Source: Ilumatobacteraceae bacterium (GTDB lineage: Bacteria > Actinomycetota > Acidimicrobiia > Acidimicrobiales > Ilumatobacteraceae). Taken from it: a stretch of 64,000 nucleotides of DNA. The position numbers and the translations under genes were made by a program. The stretch is from assembly GCA_023263695.1 (NCBI GenBank), contig JALQUZ010000001.1, forward strand, positions 51,040 to 115,039. The letters run 5' to 3'. A model generated the notes under the pieces. The model was not told the DNA's origin and did not search any database. It worked only from the letters and a program-made list of their open reading frames with translations. Each line of letters begins with the position of its first letter. The first letter of the stretch is position 1. Shown in pieces: positions 7,410-16,955 of the stretch.

Positions 7410-9995
7410 ATGGAAGACACAATGGTGCAGTTTGTAGCCAATGGCGTCCCCGTCAGCGTGCGAGGGAATCATCCCCACCTGCTTTCGGCCCTCCGTGAAG
7501 AACTCAATATCACATCACCTAAAGATGGCTGCTCGCCGAGCGGCCAGTGTGGATGTTGCACGGTTTTCGTCAATGGTAAAGCAGTGGTTAGTTGTCAGAC
7601 CAGTTTGGAAAAGGTTGCTGGCGGTGAAGTGACCACGCTCGAAGGAATTGAAGAAACGGAACGTAAAAAATACTCCGATGCATTCGCTGCGTGCGGAGGC
7701 TTGCAGTGTGGTTTCTGTATTCCCGGAATCGTTGTGCGTGCAAAAGCGCAAGTGGACAAAAAGGGCGCGAACCTTAAGCGCGATGATATGGCGCGCCACC
7801 TTGGTGCGCATCTCTGTCGATGCACCGGCTATGTAAAAGTTTTGGATGCCATCGAGATGGTTGCACAGGGGTTAACACCAGTATTGCCTCAAGTTGGTGG
7901 AATTGGATCACGAAGCGTCAAGTACGAAGCACATCAACTTGCACTCGGCGATCGTGGATACGTTGACGACATTCGTGTTGATGGCATGTTGCATGCTTCA
8001 CTGCATTTCACAAAGCATGCTCGTGCAAAGGTCATTGGTATTGACAGCACGAAAGCGCTCGCCATGGAAGGAGTCACTGCGGTCTTCACGGCAGAGGACA
8101 TTCCTGGCGATCTGATGGTCGGCATCATCTACAAAGATTGGCCCGTCATGATCCCCGTCGGAGGGTACACGTCGTATGCAGGCGATGTACTTGCCATCGT
8201 TGTCGCCAACGATCGCATTACCGCTCGCGCAGCAGCTGAGTTGATTGAAGTGCAATACGAAGTTCTGCAGCCAATCACCAATCCACGCATCGCTATGGCA
8301 AATAGTGAAATCGCTGTATGGAAAACCACGTCCAATGTGTTGAGCACAAGTTCGTATAAACGCGGAGACGTTGATTCTGCTTTTGCATCGTGTGCGCATA
8401 TCGTCGAACAAGACTTCAGTACTCAACGCATTGAGCACGCGTTTCTTGAACCCGAAAGCACATTGGCGGTCCCTTCGGAAGATGGAACAAGACTTCACGT
8501 TTATTCAGGCGGACAAGGTATTTGGGATGACCGCAACGACATAGCCAATGTGCTCGCGATTTCGAATGATCAGGTGACGGTCGAGCTCATAACGAATGGT
8601 GGCGCCTTCGGAGGCAAGGAAGACATGAGTAATCAAGCTCATGCTTCATTAGCCGCGTGGCTACTTCAGGTTCCCGTGAAGTGCACGTTGTCGCGTGAAG
8701 AAAGCTTCCTCATGCACGCCAAACGCCACCCAATTGATATGTCCTACAAAATTGGCTGCGATGAGCAGGGCAAAATCCTCGCACTGCATGTGCGTGCAAT
8801 TGGCGACAGCGGTGCATACGCAAGCGTTGGAATGAAAGTGCTCGAGCGCATGGCTGGACACGCCAGTGGTCCGTATCACGTTCCAAACATTGACGTTGAG
8901 GCAATCGCCGTTCGTACCAATAACCCCGTGTGTGGTGCATTCCGCGGCTTCGGTGCCAACCAAGCGCAATTCGCAATGGAAGGCGTACTCGATCGGCTGG
9001 CTGAAAAGGTTGGCATTGATGGTTGGGCTATTCGTCGCGCGAATGTGATCATGCCTGGCATGGTGTGGGGTCCTGGACAAATCATGGACGATGGTTGCCT
9101 TGGCGCATCGAAATGCCTCGATGCCATCAAACCCGCATACGACGCTGCTCGTGCATCCGGTAAAGCAATAGGCCTTGGACTTGGTTTGAAAAACAGTGGA
9201 CTAGGCAATGGTTTCAAAGAGATCACTCGAGCCGTAGTGCACTTCAAACATGATGGACGAATTGAAGTGCGTCATGGTTGGACCGAAATGGGCCAAGGCA
9301 TCAATACTGTTGCTCAGCAAGTTGCGGTAGAGGAACTCGGTGTGGATGGCTCGTTGATCGATGTCATCGTTGACACGACTCGCGAACTCGGACTTGGTCA
9401 AACCACTGGGTCACGCGGAACCCTCATGGGTGCTGGAGCGGTAAAGGCTGCGTGTGAAGCCGCTCGAGAAGCGAGTTGCGCTATCGGAGTTGACCATGTC
9501 GGCGAATACCGAGTGGACTGGACAACCAAACTTGGCGAGCCGGGTGTAGAGAATCCGATCATTCACTCAACATTTGGATATGCAGCTCAACTGGTTATCG
9601 TCGATCGCGAAGACGGAAAGATTGAACACGTTGTAGCCGCTCACGACGTCGGACGCGCAGTTAATCCACAACTCTGTGAAGGTCAGATTGAGGGATCAGT
9701 TCACATGGGACTTGGCTACGCACTGAGCGAAGACTTCCCTAGTGACCCTGAAACTGGTTTCCCGACGAATAGAACGTTACGCAGCCTGGGCATTCTTCGA
9801 GCAAAAGATGTTCCAAAGATTTCCGTACAACTCGTTGAATCGGCTCAACCGAATTCTCCGTATGGCATCAAGGGTGTTGGCGAAATTGGACTTGTGCCAA
9901 CAGCTGGCGCTGTTGCTGCTGCGTTACACGATTTTGACGGAGTGTGGCGATCGAAGCTCCCTATGAAACGTGAAGACTTGAGTTCTGAGGATTAA
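7410..9995 (+). CDS. Fused [2Fe-2S]/molybdopterin hydroxylase, XdhD-like
   Basis: A single 861-residue chain joins an Fe-S module to a molybdenum catalytic module. The first cluster uses Cys41, Cys47, Cys50 and Cys62 (plant ferredoxin type); the second uses Cys100, Cys103, Cys136 and Cys138 (CRCTGY). From about residue 160 the Mo domain follows, with GGAFGGKED, GAFRGFGANQ and a C-terminal GVGEIG carrying the catalytic Glu. There is no FAD domain. This is the architecture of E. coli XdhD, which also lies near ssnA. I chose ATG 7410 over GTG 7371 because GGGAG lies 5 nt before it. Likely hydroxylates a purine or similar N-heterocycle. Confidence 0.88.
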   Translation: MEDTMVQFVANGVPVSVRGNHPHLLSALREELNITSPKDGCSPSGQCGCCTVFVNGKAVVSCQTSLEKVAGGEVTTLEGIEETERKKYSDAFAACGGLQCGFCIPGIVVRAKAQVDKKGANLKRDDMARHLGAHLCRCTGYVKVLDAIEMVAQGLTPVLPQVGGIGSRSVKYEAHQLALGDRGYVDDIRVDGMLHASLHFTKHARAKVIGIDSTKALAMEGVTAVFTAEDIPGDLMVGIIYKDWPVMIPVGGYTSYAGDVLAIVVANDRITARAAAELIEVQYEVLQPITNPRIAMANSEIAVWKTTSNVLSTSSYKRGDVDSAFASCAHIVEQDFSTQRIEHAFLEPESTLAVPSEDGTRLHVYSGGQGIWDDRNDIANVLAISNDQVTVELITNGGAFGGKEDMSNQAHASLAAWLLQVPVKCTLSREESFLMHAKRHPIDMSYKIGCDEQGKILALHVRAIGDSGAYASVGMKVLERMAGHASGPYHVPNIDVEAIAVRTNNPVCGAFRGFGANQAQFAMEGVLDRLAEKVGIDGWAIRRANVIMPGMVWGPGQIMDDGCLGASKCLDAIKPAYDAARASGKAIGLGLGLKNSGLGNGFKEITRAVVHFKHDGRIEVRHGWTEMGQGINTVAQQVAVEELGVDGSLIDVIVDTTRELGLGQTTGSRGTLMGAGAVKAACEAAREASCAIGVDHVGEYRVDWTTKLGEPGVENPIIHSTFGYAAQLVIVDREDGKIEHVVAAHDVGRAVNPQLCEGQIEGSVHMGLGYALSEDFPSDPETGFPTNRTLRSLGILRAKDVPKISVQLVESAQPNSPYGIKGVGEIGLVPTAGAVAAALHDFDGVWRSKLPMKREDLSSED

Positions 9996-9997
9996 CG

Positions 9998-11068
9998 ATG
10001 ACGAACATCACGCCGGGGATGGTCTGCGCCCATCACCATCTCTACAGCTCACTTGCTCGCGGGATGCCAGCGCCACATGGCAAGACTGATTCGTTTATTT
10101 CAATTCTCGAAAATATTTGGTGGCGCATAGACGCCGCACTCGATCTCGACATGATCTATTGGTCAGCAGCGCTCGGAGCCGCTGAGGCGCTCGCAAGCGG
10201 AACCACGTGCATCATCGATCATCATGAATCGCCACATGCAATTGAAGGTTCACTAGCAACAATCGCCAAAGCATGCCGAGATGTCGGCGTGCGTGTGAAT
10301 GCCTGTTATGGCGTAACTGATCGATGGGATAACGCTGGAGTCATGCACAACAGTGTCGATGCCTCAACGCGGATGACCACCGGTGCACGACGCGGACTCG
10401 ATGAAGGACTTGCATTCATCAAAAGCGGTGGTCGCGGCATGATCGGAGTTCACGCAGCGTTCACCTGTGGAGACGAGACATTGCACGAAGCTGCATCGCT
10501 TGCAGAATCACTCGGTGTGGGAGTACATGTTCACGTCGCTGAAGGTGTAGACGATATAGATGCGGGTAAGCGGCTTGAACATATTGCCAAAGAAAATTGG
10601 TTACTCATTCATGCGGTGCATTTGGATCGACAGTTGCTTGGGTCCATAGTCCACAACCCTCGTTCGAATATGAATAATTCTGTTGGTTACGCCAAACCTT
10701 CAACGCGAACCAACAACATTCTTCTTGGCACTGATGGCATTGGGGCCAACATGATGGAAGAAGCTCGACTCGCCTATGTTCGGTTACGCGAATTTGACAT
10801 CAATGCCGACCCAACGGTTGTTGATGGTTGGCTTCAGAACAACTACTCGCTGTTTCCAGAAGCTAAACACGACAAAGTGGTGTGGTCGTACGACAACATG
10901 TCGAGCCCGTGGCATACCGCATTCACAACCGAGACACATGTTATTTCCGTTGAAGTTGATGGCGAGAAATTGTACGAAGAAGGCAAATTGATGCGAATGG
11001 ACATCCAGGAAATTCGCGCAAAAGCAAACGAACAAGCACAGCGTTTATTTGAAAGGTTGGAAGCATGA
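9998..11068 (+). CDS. ssnA: SsnA-like metal-dependent amidohydrolase lacking the N-terminal sandwich segment
   Basis: A 356-residue TIM-barrel amidohydrolase resembling SsnA, the putative aminohydrolase of purine/selenium-linked clusters. Metal ligands are all present: His12 and His14 (AHHHLYS), His179 (HVHVAEG), His208 (VHLD) and Asp246 (GTDGIG). The NPRSNMNN motif is also typical. SsnA relatives are about 440 residues; here the protein starts directly at the first metal motif, so the roughly 55-residue N-terminal beta segment is absent. The region before the C-terminal strands is also shortened. An in-frame stop lies at 9986, so no upstream start can restore it. GAGG precedes the ATG. Proposed role: deamination or ring opening of the hydroxylated heterocycle. 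Confidence 0.8.
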   Translation: MTNITPGMVCAHHHLYSSLARGMPAPHGKTDSFISILENIWWRIDAALDLDMIYWSAALGAAEALASGTTCIIDHHESPHAIEGSLATIAKACRDVGVRVNACYGVTDRWDNAGVMHNSVDASTRMTTGARRGLDEGLAFIKSGGRGMIGVHAAFTCGDETLHEAASLAESLGVGVHVHVAEGVDDIDAGKRLEHIAKENWLLIHAVHLDRQLLGSIVHNPRSNMNNSVGYAKPSTRTNNILLGTDGIGANMMEEARLAYVRLREFDINADPTVVDGWLQNNYSLFPEAKHDKVVWSYDNMSSPWHTAFTTETHVISVEVDGEKLYEEGKLMRMDIQEIRAKANEQAQRLFERLEA

Positions 11069-12105
11069 GTATTCCCGCGGCAGCAATGAACCCACAGACC
11101 GGTAAAGCCCGTATGGCGATCTATTTGCAGGATGCGCACCCAATTCGTGAAGGCATGGCCTTCGCGCAGTACGCGGAATCAAAAGGATTCGAAGCGGTGT
11201 GGCAAGCAGAAAGCAGGCTGGTTCGTGAGGCGACGGTGCCAATGGCGGCTTTTGCTTCGGTGACCAACAAGATCAAAGTTGGATCTGGAGTTGTGGACTG
11301 TTGGAGTCGCAACCCTGCCCGACTTGCAGCAACTTTTTCGACTCTTGATGACCTCGCTCCCGGACGCGTGATATTGGGAATCGGAGCATGGTGGGACCCG
11401 CTGGCACAGAAAGTAGGAATCTCACGCGCTAAGCCGCTGCGCGCCATGCGCGAGATCGTTACCGTCGTTCGTGCATTGCTGCACAATGAAAATGTCACCT
11501 TCAATGGTGAATTTGTGCATTTTGATGGAATTGAACTCGATTACGTCTACCAAGACCGTCGACCAAAGGATGTTCCGATTTATATCGGCGCAACTGGAAT
11601 GCAAATGATGGAGCTCACGGGCGAAATTGCTGATGGTGTCGTACTGAACTATCTGGTGTCCCCTGACTACAACAAGCAAGCAATTGAGGCATTGCAAAAT
11701 GGTGCGGACAAAGCTGGTCGAAATCTTGCAGATATCGATCGACCTCAATTGGTGGTGTGCAGCGTTCATGAAGACCGTCAAACAGCCTTAGATATGGCTC
11801 GCGAAATGGTGACGCAATATCTTGGTCAGCAGCCTCACATTATGAAGGCTTCGGGAGTTCCCCAATCATTGCTCGACAAAGTTGGTGAACTACTTACTTG
11901 GCCAGCGACACATGAACAGGTAACCGCCGCTTCAAAGCTGGTGCCGGATGAAATCGTACAAATGCTTACTGCTAGTGGAACTCCAGCCGAGGCCCGTGAA
12001 CAAGTTCGTCATTATTTGAACAACGGTGCGACGTGTCCAATTCTGTATCCACTCGGTGACGTGCACGCCATGATTGATGCATTCGCTGATTGGGATGGCA
12101 ATTAA
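11065..12105 (+). CDS. LLM-class flavin/F420-dependent oxidoreductase (Mer-like)
   Basis: A 346-residue luciferase-like TIM-barrel protein resembling methylenetetrahydromethanopterin reductase-type F420 enzymes. Family signs include KVGSGVV near residue 70, the [14 protein letters not shown] turn near residue 100, and [21 protein letters not shown] in the middle. Its ATG overlaps the ssnA-like stop (ATGA), and the FAD-subunit gene follows after 2 bp, so it belongs to the same operon. F420 use is inferred from the subfamily. A ring-modifying oxidoreductase step in heterocycle breakdown is plausible; RutA shows that LLM proteins can open pyrimidine rings, but this protein is not obviously RutA. 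Confidence 0.8.
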   Translation: MSIPAAAMNPQTGKARMAIYLQDAHPIREGMAFAQYAESKGFEAVWQAESRLVREATVPMAAFASVTNKIKVGSGVVDCWSRNPARLAATFSTLDDLAPGRVILGIGAWWDPLAQKVGISRAKPLRAMREIVTVVRALLHNENVTFNGEFVHFDGIELDYVYQDRRPKDVPIYIGATGMQMMELTGEIADGVVLNYLVSPDYNKQAIEALQNGADKAGRNLADIDRPQLVVCSVHEDRQTALDMAREMVTQYLGQQPHIMKASGVPQSLLDKVGELLTWPATHEQVTAASKLVPDEIVQMLTASGTPAEAREQVRHYLNNGATCPILYPLGDVHAMIDAFADWDGN

Positions 12106-12107
12106 CT

Positions 12108-12953
12108 ATGACCGTCATTGTGGCTAAAGAATTGGCTACGGCTCTTGCCGCATTGCGCGAACACGAAGATGCTCGTGTTATTCAGGGTGGCACCGACCTC
12201 ATGGTGGAGATCAATTTCAATCATGTGAAGCCAACTACCATCATCAGCCTTCGCGACATTGCGTCACTGCGCACAATTCGCCAAGAAGTGCGAGGTTTGC
12301 TTTCCATCGGTTCGGGAGTTCCCTATTCAATTATCGAGGGGGAACCCGTATTGTCAGCCATTCCCGCTCTCGCTCAAGCAGCACGAACGGTTGGATCGCC
12401 ACAAATTCGAGCTGCCGGATCACTTGGCGGAAACCTTGGTACCTGTTCGCCAGCAGGTGACACGCTTCCGGTCATGTTCGCTCTTGATGCCATGATCCAC
12501 CTCAGCACAGTCGATTCAACCCGTGTTGTTTCAATTCATGACTTCATGACTGGCGTAAAACGAAGCATTCGTCAGCACGATGAAATCATCACCTCTGTTG
12601 ATTTCCCCATCGTCAAAGGCTGGCAGGGATATTCCAAGGTTGGCGTCCGTAATGCAATGGTCATTTCTGTTGCCTCAGCATGTTTAGTTGCCGACCACGA
12701 ACATGCAGATGTGCGCATCGCACTTGGTTCAGTCGGCCCAACCATCATTCGATGCCGAGAATCAGAAGCATGGCTTAAAGCGAACCAGGATCTCTCTGCA
12801 GGAGCATTCATCTCTCCTCAACTCGCCGAAGAATTTGGCAAACGCGCCGCAGCAGAGTCTTCACCAATAGATGATCATCGCAGCACCGCACAGTACCGTC
12901 GCCATGCAATCTCCGTTTTGGCATCCCGGTTGTTAAGGAAGGCTTACCCATGA
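12108..12953 (+). CDS. FAD-binding subunit of a xanthine dehydrogenase-family enzyme
   Basis: A 281-residue medium subunit (CoxM/XdhB/PucC-like) that takes electrons from the Fe-S subunit to FAD. FAD motifs are IQGGTDLM near residue 26 and AAGSLGGNLGTCSPAGD near residue 105, followed by a CO-dehydrogenase flavoprotein C-terminal domain. I place the start at ATG 12108, 2 bp after the LLM stop, rather than at TTG 12090, which would add six residues overlapping that gene. It is the only FAD subunit in the operon, although two Mo-containing proteins flank it. Confidence 0.9.
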   Translation: MTVIVAKELATALAALREHEDARVIQGGTDLMVEINFNHVKPTTIISLRDIASLRTIRQEVRGLLSIGSGVPYSIIEGEPVLSAIPALAQAARTVGSPQIRAAGSLGGNLGTCSPAGDTLPVMFALDAMIHLSTVDSTRVVSIHDFMTGVKRSIRQHDEIITSVDFPIVKGWQGYSKVGVRNAMVISVASACLVADHEHADVRIALGSVGPTIIRCRESEAWLKANQDLSAGAFISPQLAEEFGKRAAAESSPIDDHRSTAQYRRHAISVLASRLLRKAYP

Positions 12954-13435
12954 GTGCAAATGAGTTCTATTCATTACAGGTAAATGGTAAGAACATGCCC
13001 GTTCAAGATTCCTGGATAGGTGAAAGTCTGCTCTATGTGCTTCGCGAACGACTTGGTTTGCCTGGAACGAAGGGTGCATGCGAACAAGGTGAATGCGGAA
13101 GTTGCACCGTTCTTATGGACGGTGATGCGGTATGCGCATGCTTAGTAATGGCAGCAACAGCCGTCAACAGCGAGATCACCACGGTTGAAGGAATTACATC
13201 CGAATCGGCATTGACCGATGTGCAGCAGAGTTTCGTTGAGGAAGGTGCGGTGCAGTGCGGATTTTGCACTCCTGGCCTCATCGTTGCCGTTCATCATCTG
13301 CTCGAAAAGAATCCTTCTCCTTCGGAACTTGAAGTCAAAGAAGCGATTTCTGGCAACATTTGCAGGTGTACTGGCTATGGCCGTGTTTTCGCTGCGGTCG
13401 AAGCAACCATTCGATCACGAAATGAAGTGAAATAA
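12950..13435 (+). CDS. [2Fe-2S] subunit of a xanthine dehydrogenase-family enzyme
   Basis: A 161-residue small subunit (CoxS/XdhC/PucE-like) with two [2Fe-2S] clusters. The N-terminal ferredoxin-like motif CEQGECGSC uses Cys44, Cys49 and Cys52 plus a cysteine near 62-64. The helical domain uses Cys103 and Cys106 (QCGFC) with Cys138 and Cys140 (CRCTGY). It relays electrons between molybdopterin and FAD. The start overlaps the FAD-subunit stop (ATGA) and AGGAAGG lies upstream, so the pair is translationally coupled. Confidence 0.93.
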   Translation: MSANEFYSLQVNGKNMPVQDSWIGESLLYVLRERLGLPGTKGACEQGECGSCTVLMDGDAVCACLVMAATAVNSEITTVEGITSESALTDVQQSFVEEGAVQCGFCTPGLIVAVHHLLEKNPSPSELEVKEAISGNICRCTGYGRVFAAVEATIRSRNEVK

Positions 13436-13437
13436 CC

Positions 13438-15708
13438 ATGGCCAAGTCTTCTACTGTCACAAAGCCGCGAGACATTCTTGGCAATAGTGCATTGCGACCA
13501 GATGGCGCTCACAAAGTTCAAGGTAGCTTCGAGTTTACGTCAGACATGCATGCTGAAAACATGTTGTGGGGCGCGACATTACGTTCGCCTCACCCATACG
13601 CAAACATTATTTCTATCGATACATCTGCAGCACTTGCATTATCTGGCGTTCACTGCGTGATCACTGCAGATGATGTACCCGGTAAACCGACATATGGACT
13701 CATCAGCAGCGATCAACCGGTGTTCGCGAAGAATGTCGTCCGCTACATGGGCGAACCAGTTGCTGCAGTAGCCGCCGATCACCCAGAAACATGTAGACGC
13801 GCTCTCGCACTGATCAAGGTGGTGTACGAGGTGCTCACGCCACTCACCAACCCAGAGGACGCGATTGCTGGTTCATTCGATCCAATTCACCCAGATGGCA
13901 ACATCATCCGACACCAGCGAATACTCCGTGGTGATCAATCGATCTCGGCGGAAGTTGTTGTCGAAGGCGAATACATCATTGGAATGCAAGATCAGGCTTT
14001 TCTTGGTCTTGAAGCTGCACTGGCTATCCCCGACTCAGATGGTCAGGGCCTGCACTTACACGTAGCAACTCAATGGTTACACGAAGACCTCACACAAATT
14101 TCCGCTTGCCTGAACTTGCCGGCCGAAAAGATTCGACTCACACTCGGAGGCGTTGGAGGAGCTTTCGGGGCACGTGAAGATATCAGTCTTCAAGTTCACT
14201 GTTGTCTGCTTGCGCTTAAAGCCGGTCGCCCCATCAAAATGCAATACAGCCGCGAAGAAAGTTTCTTTGGCCATGTGCATCGTCATCCAGCGACCATTTT
14301 CATGCGTCACCACGCGGATACAAATGGCAAGATCGTGAAGATCGACGCTCGATTCGTATTCGACGGTGGCGCATACACCAGCACATCGCCAGCAGTTCTG
14401 ATTAACGGAATCACCCATACGCAAGGGCCTTATAAGTGTGTCAACGCGACCGTGGATGGATACGCGGTTCGTACCAATAATCCGCCATGTGGCGCGATGC
14501 GCGGCTTCGGCGTAGTGCAGGCGTGTTTTGCACATGAGTCACAGATGGACAAAATCGCTGCAGCCGTTGGTAAGTCTCCAGTTGACATTCGTCTTATCAA
14601 TGCAATGGTTACTGGTGACCCACTCATCACCGGACAGATCATGGAGAGTGTTGCACCGGTGTCGCGTTGCATTACTGAAACCAACGCCATTCCCCTGCCA
14701 GCGCCTTTGGGCGAAACGGTGAACGAGCTTTCACTTCCAGGTGGCAGCGGTTTGACCGCATCTCGTTCAAATATCGTTCGAGGAATTGGCTGGGGCGTCT
14801 CGATGAAGAACCTGATGTACAGCGAAGGGTTTGACGATTACGCGACTGCCCGATGCACGCTTAAGGACGGTATTGCATCACTCAAATTCGCAACATCTGA
14901 AGTAGGTCAAGGTTTCGTCACGCTTGCTCCACAAATCGCTCGTTCTGTCCTTGGTGTTGATGAGGTCATTCTTGAACCAATTGATACGCATATTGGTTCG
15001 GCGGGGTCTACATCGGCATCTCGTCAAACGTGGATGAGCGGCGGAGCCGTTGACGGTGCATGTCGTCTCGTTCGCGAGCGACTCTTCCACCATGTGGGAA
15101 AGCAGCACAGTATTGATCCACTTCGTCTCATTATCGATGGCACTGACGTGGTGGACCAGGTTGGGTCATTCAGAATCTCCGTTGCCGAAGCATCAGACGG
15201 GATTGAAATCAGTGAAACCTTTGAACACCACCATCGTGCAACCGAAGAGTTGGATGAAAATGGCCAGGGCAATTGCCACACCGCGTTCGCTTTTGTTGCA
15301 CACCGCGCTGTCGTAGACGTCGACCCAGAACTTGGGCTAGTGAAGGTAGTCCAGATTGCTACCGCACAAGATGTCGGTCGAGTGCTGAACCCATTGTCTG
15401 CCATTGGCCAATTGGAGGGTGGAATTGCCCAAGGCCTTGGTTTAGCCGTAATGGAAGAAATCGTCATGAAAGATGGCAAAGTCCGCAATCCAAGCTTCAC
15501 CGACTACTTACTTCCAACAGCGCTGGATGCACCAGATGTAGTTGCAGTGATGATCGAAGAATATGAACCTCAGGCACCTCTTGGCGCTAAAGGCATTGGT
15601 GAACCACCATGCATTTCGGTAACACCGGCAATCGTTGCTGCTATCCGAAACGCAATTGGCAAAGACATAGAGCGCATTCCGGTGCGCCCACAAGATATTT
15701 GTCTTTAG
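13438..15708 (+). CDS. Molybdopterin-binding large subunit, xanthine dehydrogenase PucD-like
   Basis: A 756-residue catalytic subunit of the xanthine oxidase family, closest in motif content to bacterial PucD-type proteins: GGAFGARED, QYSREESFFGHVHRHPA and GAMRGFGVVQ. The catalytic Glu is in GIGEPP near the C-terminus. With the two preceding genes it forms a full FAD/Fe-S/Mo enzyme, probably hydroxylating a purine or related N-heterocycle. It starts 2 bp after the Fe-S gene and ends with a 4-bp convergent overlap with the helicase gene. No XdhC/PucA-type maturation chaperone is visible in the window. Confidence 0.9.
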   Translation: MAKSSTVTKPRDILGNSALRPDGAHKVQGSFEFTSDMHAENMLWGATLRSPHPYANIISIDTSAALALSGVHCVITADDVPGKPTYGLISSDQPVFAKNVVRYMGEPVAAVAADHPETCRRALALIKVVYEVLTPLTNPEDAIAGSFDPIHPDGNIIRHQRILRGDQSISAEVVVEGEYIIGMQDQAFLGLEAALAIPDSDGQGLHLHVATQWLHEDLTQISACLNLPAEKIRLTLGGVGGAFGAREDISLQVHCCLLALKAGRPIKMQYSREESFFGHVHRHPATIFMRHHADTNGKIVKIDARFVFDGGAYTSTSPAVLINGITHTQGPYKCVNATVDGYAVRTNNPPCGAMRGFGVVQACFAHESQMDKIAAAVGKSPVDIRLINAMVTGDPLITGQIMESVAPVSRCITETNAIPLPAPLGETVNELSLPGGSGLTASRSNIVRGIGWGVSMKNLMYSEGFDDYATARCTLKDGIASLKFATSEVGQGFVTLAPQIARSVLGVDEVILEPIDTHIGSAGSTSASRQTWMSGGAVDGACRLVRERLFHHVGKQHSIDPLRLIIDGTDVVDQVGSFRISVAEASDGIEISETFEHHHRATEELDENGQGNCHTAFAFVAHRAVVDVDPELGLVKVVQIATAQDVGRVLNPLSAIGQLEGGIAQGLGLAVMEEIVMKDGKVRNPSFTDYLLPTALDAPDVVAVMIEEYEPQAPLGAKGIGEPPCISVTPAIVAAIRNAIGKDIERIPVRPQDICL

Positions 15709-16892
15709 TCTGATTCAACCTTAAGCAAGGTAGCCACTACTGCCCCAATTTCGCCTGGGCGAACTGGTTTGGCTGGTTCGCTGAGGTTGAAGTTCGGTTC
15801 GTCGTAGATGACGTCGAATTTCATTCCGCGACACAAAGAGGTCGTGGTGCGGCGCATCGACTTGTCGATGAGCGAAATAACCGTGCCCTTCATTCCAGCG
15901 CGACCCGTGCGTCCAGAACGGTGGATGTAATCCTTCGGATCTTCTGGCATGTCGAAGTGAACGACAACTGGAACAGCATCAATGTGAATACCGCGCGCAG
16001 CAACATCGGTAGCAACCATGACAGTTGCTTTGCCTCGACGGAATTGCTCTAGTGCCTTTTCGCGCTGTGCTTGACTGCGATTTCCATGAATCACACAGGT
16101 GTTGATTCCCATTGACTCAAGATTTCCCGCGAGGCGGTCCGAACCATGCTTCGTACGGCAAAACACAATTGCGCGCTCGTACTGCGTTGCAATCTCGGCA
16201 AGCACCTTCGTGCGATTGTCACGCGAAACGTTCCAAAACAAGTGGTCAATTTCACCAGCATTTTCCGCTGTAGCAACTGCATGTCGCTTCGGTGAGTTTT
16301 GAAATTCACGAATTAATGTGTCAATGTCACCATCAAGAGTTGCCGAGAACAGCAATGTTTGGCGGTTAGTCGTTACAGCGCGCATGATTCGCTTTACTGC
16401 CGGCATAAAACCCATATCGGCCATGCGGTCTGCTTCGTCGATTACCGCTACGGCAACAGCACCTAGATCAAGGTCACGACGCTTGATGAGGTCTTCTAGA
16501 CGTCCTGGAGTGGCAACAACAATGCTTGAAGCTCGGGCTGCCTTGACTTGTGGACCGTAACCGGCGCCACCGTACACAGCCGAAACACGGATGTCGCTGC
16601 CACCACACAACAACGAAATTTCTTTTGCCACTTGAGCGGCAAGTTCACGTGTAGGCACGAGCACCAATCCGGTTGGGCGACCAGGGCGGCTCTTTGTCAC
16701 CTTCGCAGCAATGGCGATACCAAATGCAAGGGTCTTGCCCGATCCGGTAGGCGCTTTACCGCAGATGTCGTTTCCTGCAAGAGCGTCGGGAAGAGTTGCT
16801 TCCTGCACCGGAAACGGAGCTTCAATTCCGCGTGAAACTAATCCGGCAATAATGTTCTTGGGCACGCCAAGTTCTAACCATGTTTTCGTCAT
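15705..16892 (-). CDS. DEAD-box ATP-dependent RNA helicase
   Basis: A 395-residue two-RecA-domain RNA helicase with the Q motif (FPVQEATLP), Walker A APTGSGKT near residue 47, PTRELA, ATPGR, the DEAD box in VIDEADRM, SATL, and motif VI HRSGRTGRAG in the C-terminal domain. It lacks the long basic or RNA-binding tail of CsdA/DeaD and ends soon after the core, so it is a minimal helicase of RhlE-like size, probably in ribosome assembly or RNA turnover. GAGGAT precedes the ATG. Confidence 0.93.
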   Translation of the reverse strand: MTKTWLELGVPKNIIAGLVSRGIEAPFPVQEATLPDALAGNDICGKAPTGSGKTLAFGIAIAAKVTKSRPGRPTGLVLVPTRELAAQVAKEISLLCGGSDIRVSAVYGGAGYGPQVKAARASSIVVATPGRLEDLIKRRDLDLGAVAVAVIDEADRMADMGFMPAVKRIMRAVTTNRQTLLFSATLDGDIDTLIREFQNSPKRHAVATAENAGEIDHLFWNVSRDNRTKVLAEIATQYERAIVFCRTKHGSDRLAGNLESMGINTCVIHGNRSQAQREKALEQFRRGKATVMVATDVAARGIHIDAVPVVVHFDMPEDPKDYIHRSGRTGRAGMKGTVISLIDKSMRRTTTSLCRGMKFDVIYDEPNFNLSEPAKPVRPGEIGAVVATLLKVESD

Positions 16893-16955
16893 GAAAATAT
16901 CCTCGATCTGTATGTGTTGGGGGGTCCTCAGGTATGTTCCTGTGGTTGTGAAGGG

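Noticed and set aside
7998-8498. 166-codon minus-strand ORF
   Set aside because: Antisense to the Mo domain of the XdhD-like gene; composition is that of a shadow frame.
9960-10020. Frameshift hiding the missing SsnA N-terminus
   Set aside because: I translated the preceding bases: the frame has a stop at 9986, and the upstream gene ends in a normal XdhD-type C-terminus, so no hidden SsnA segment is present.
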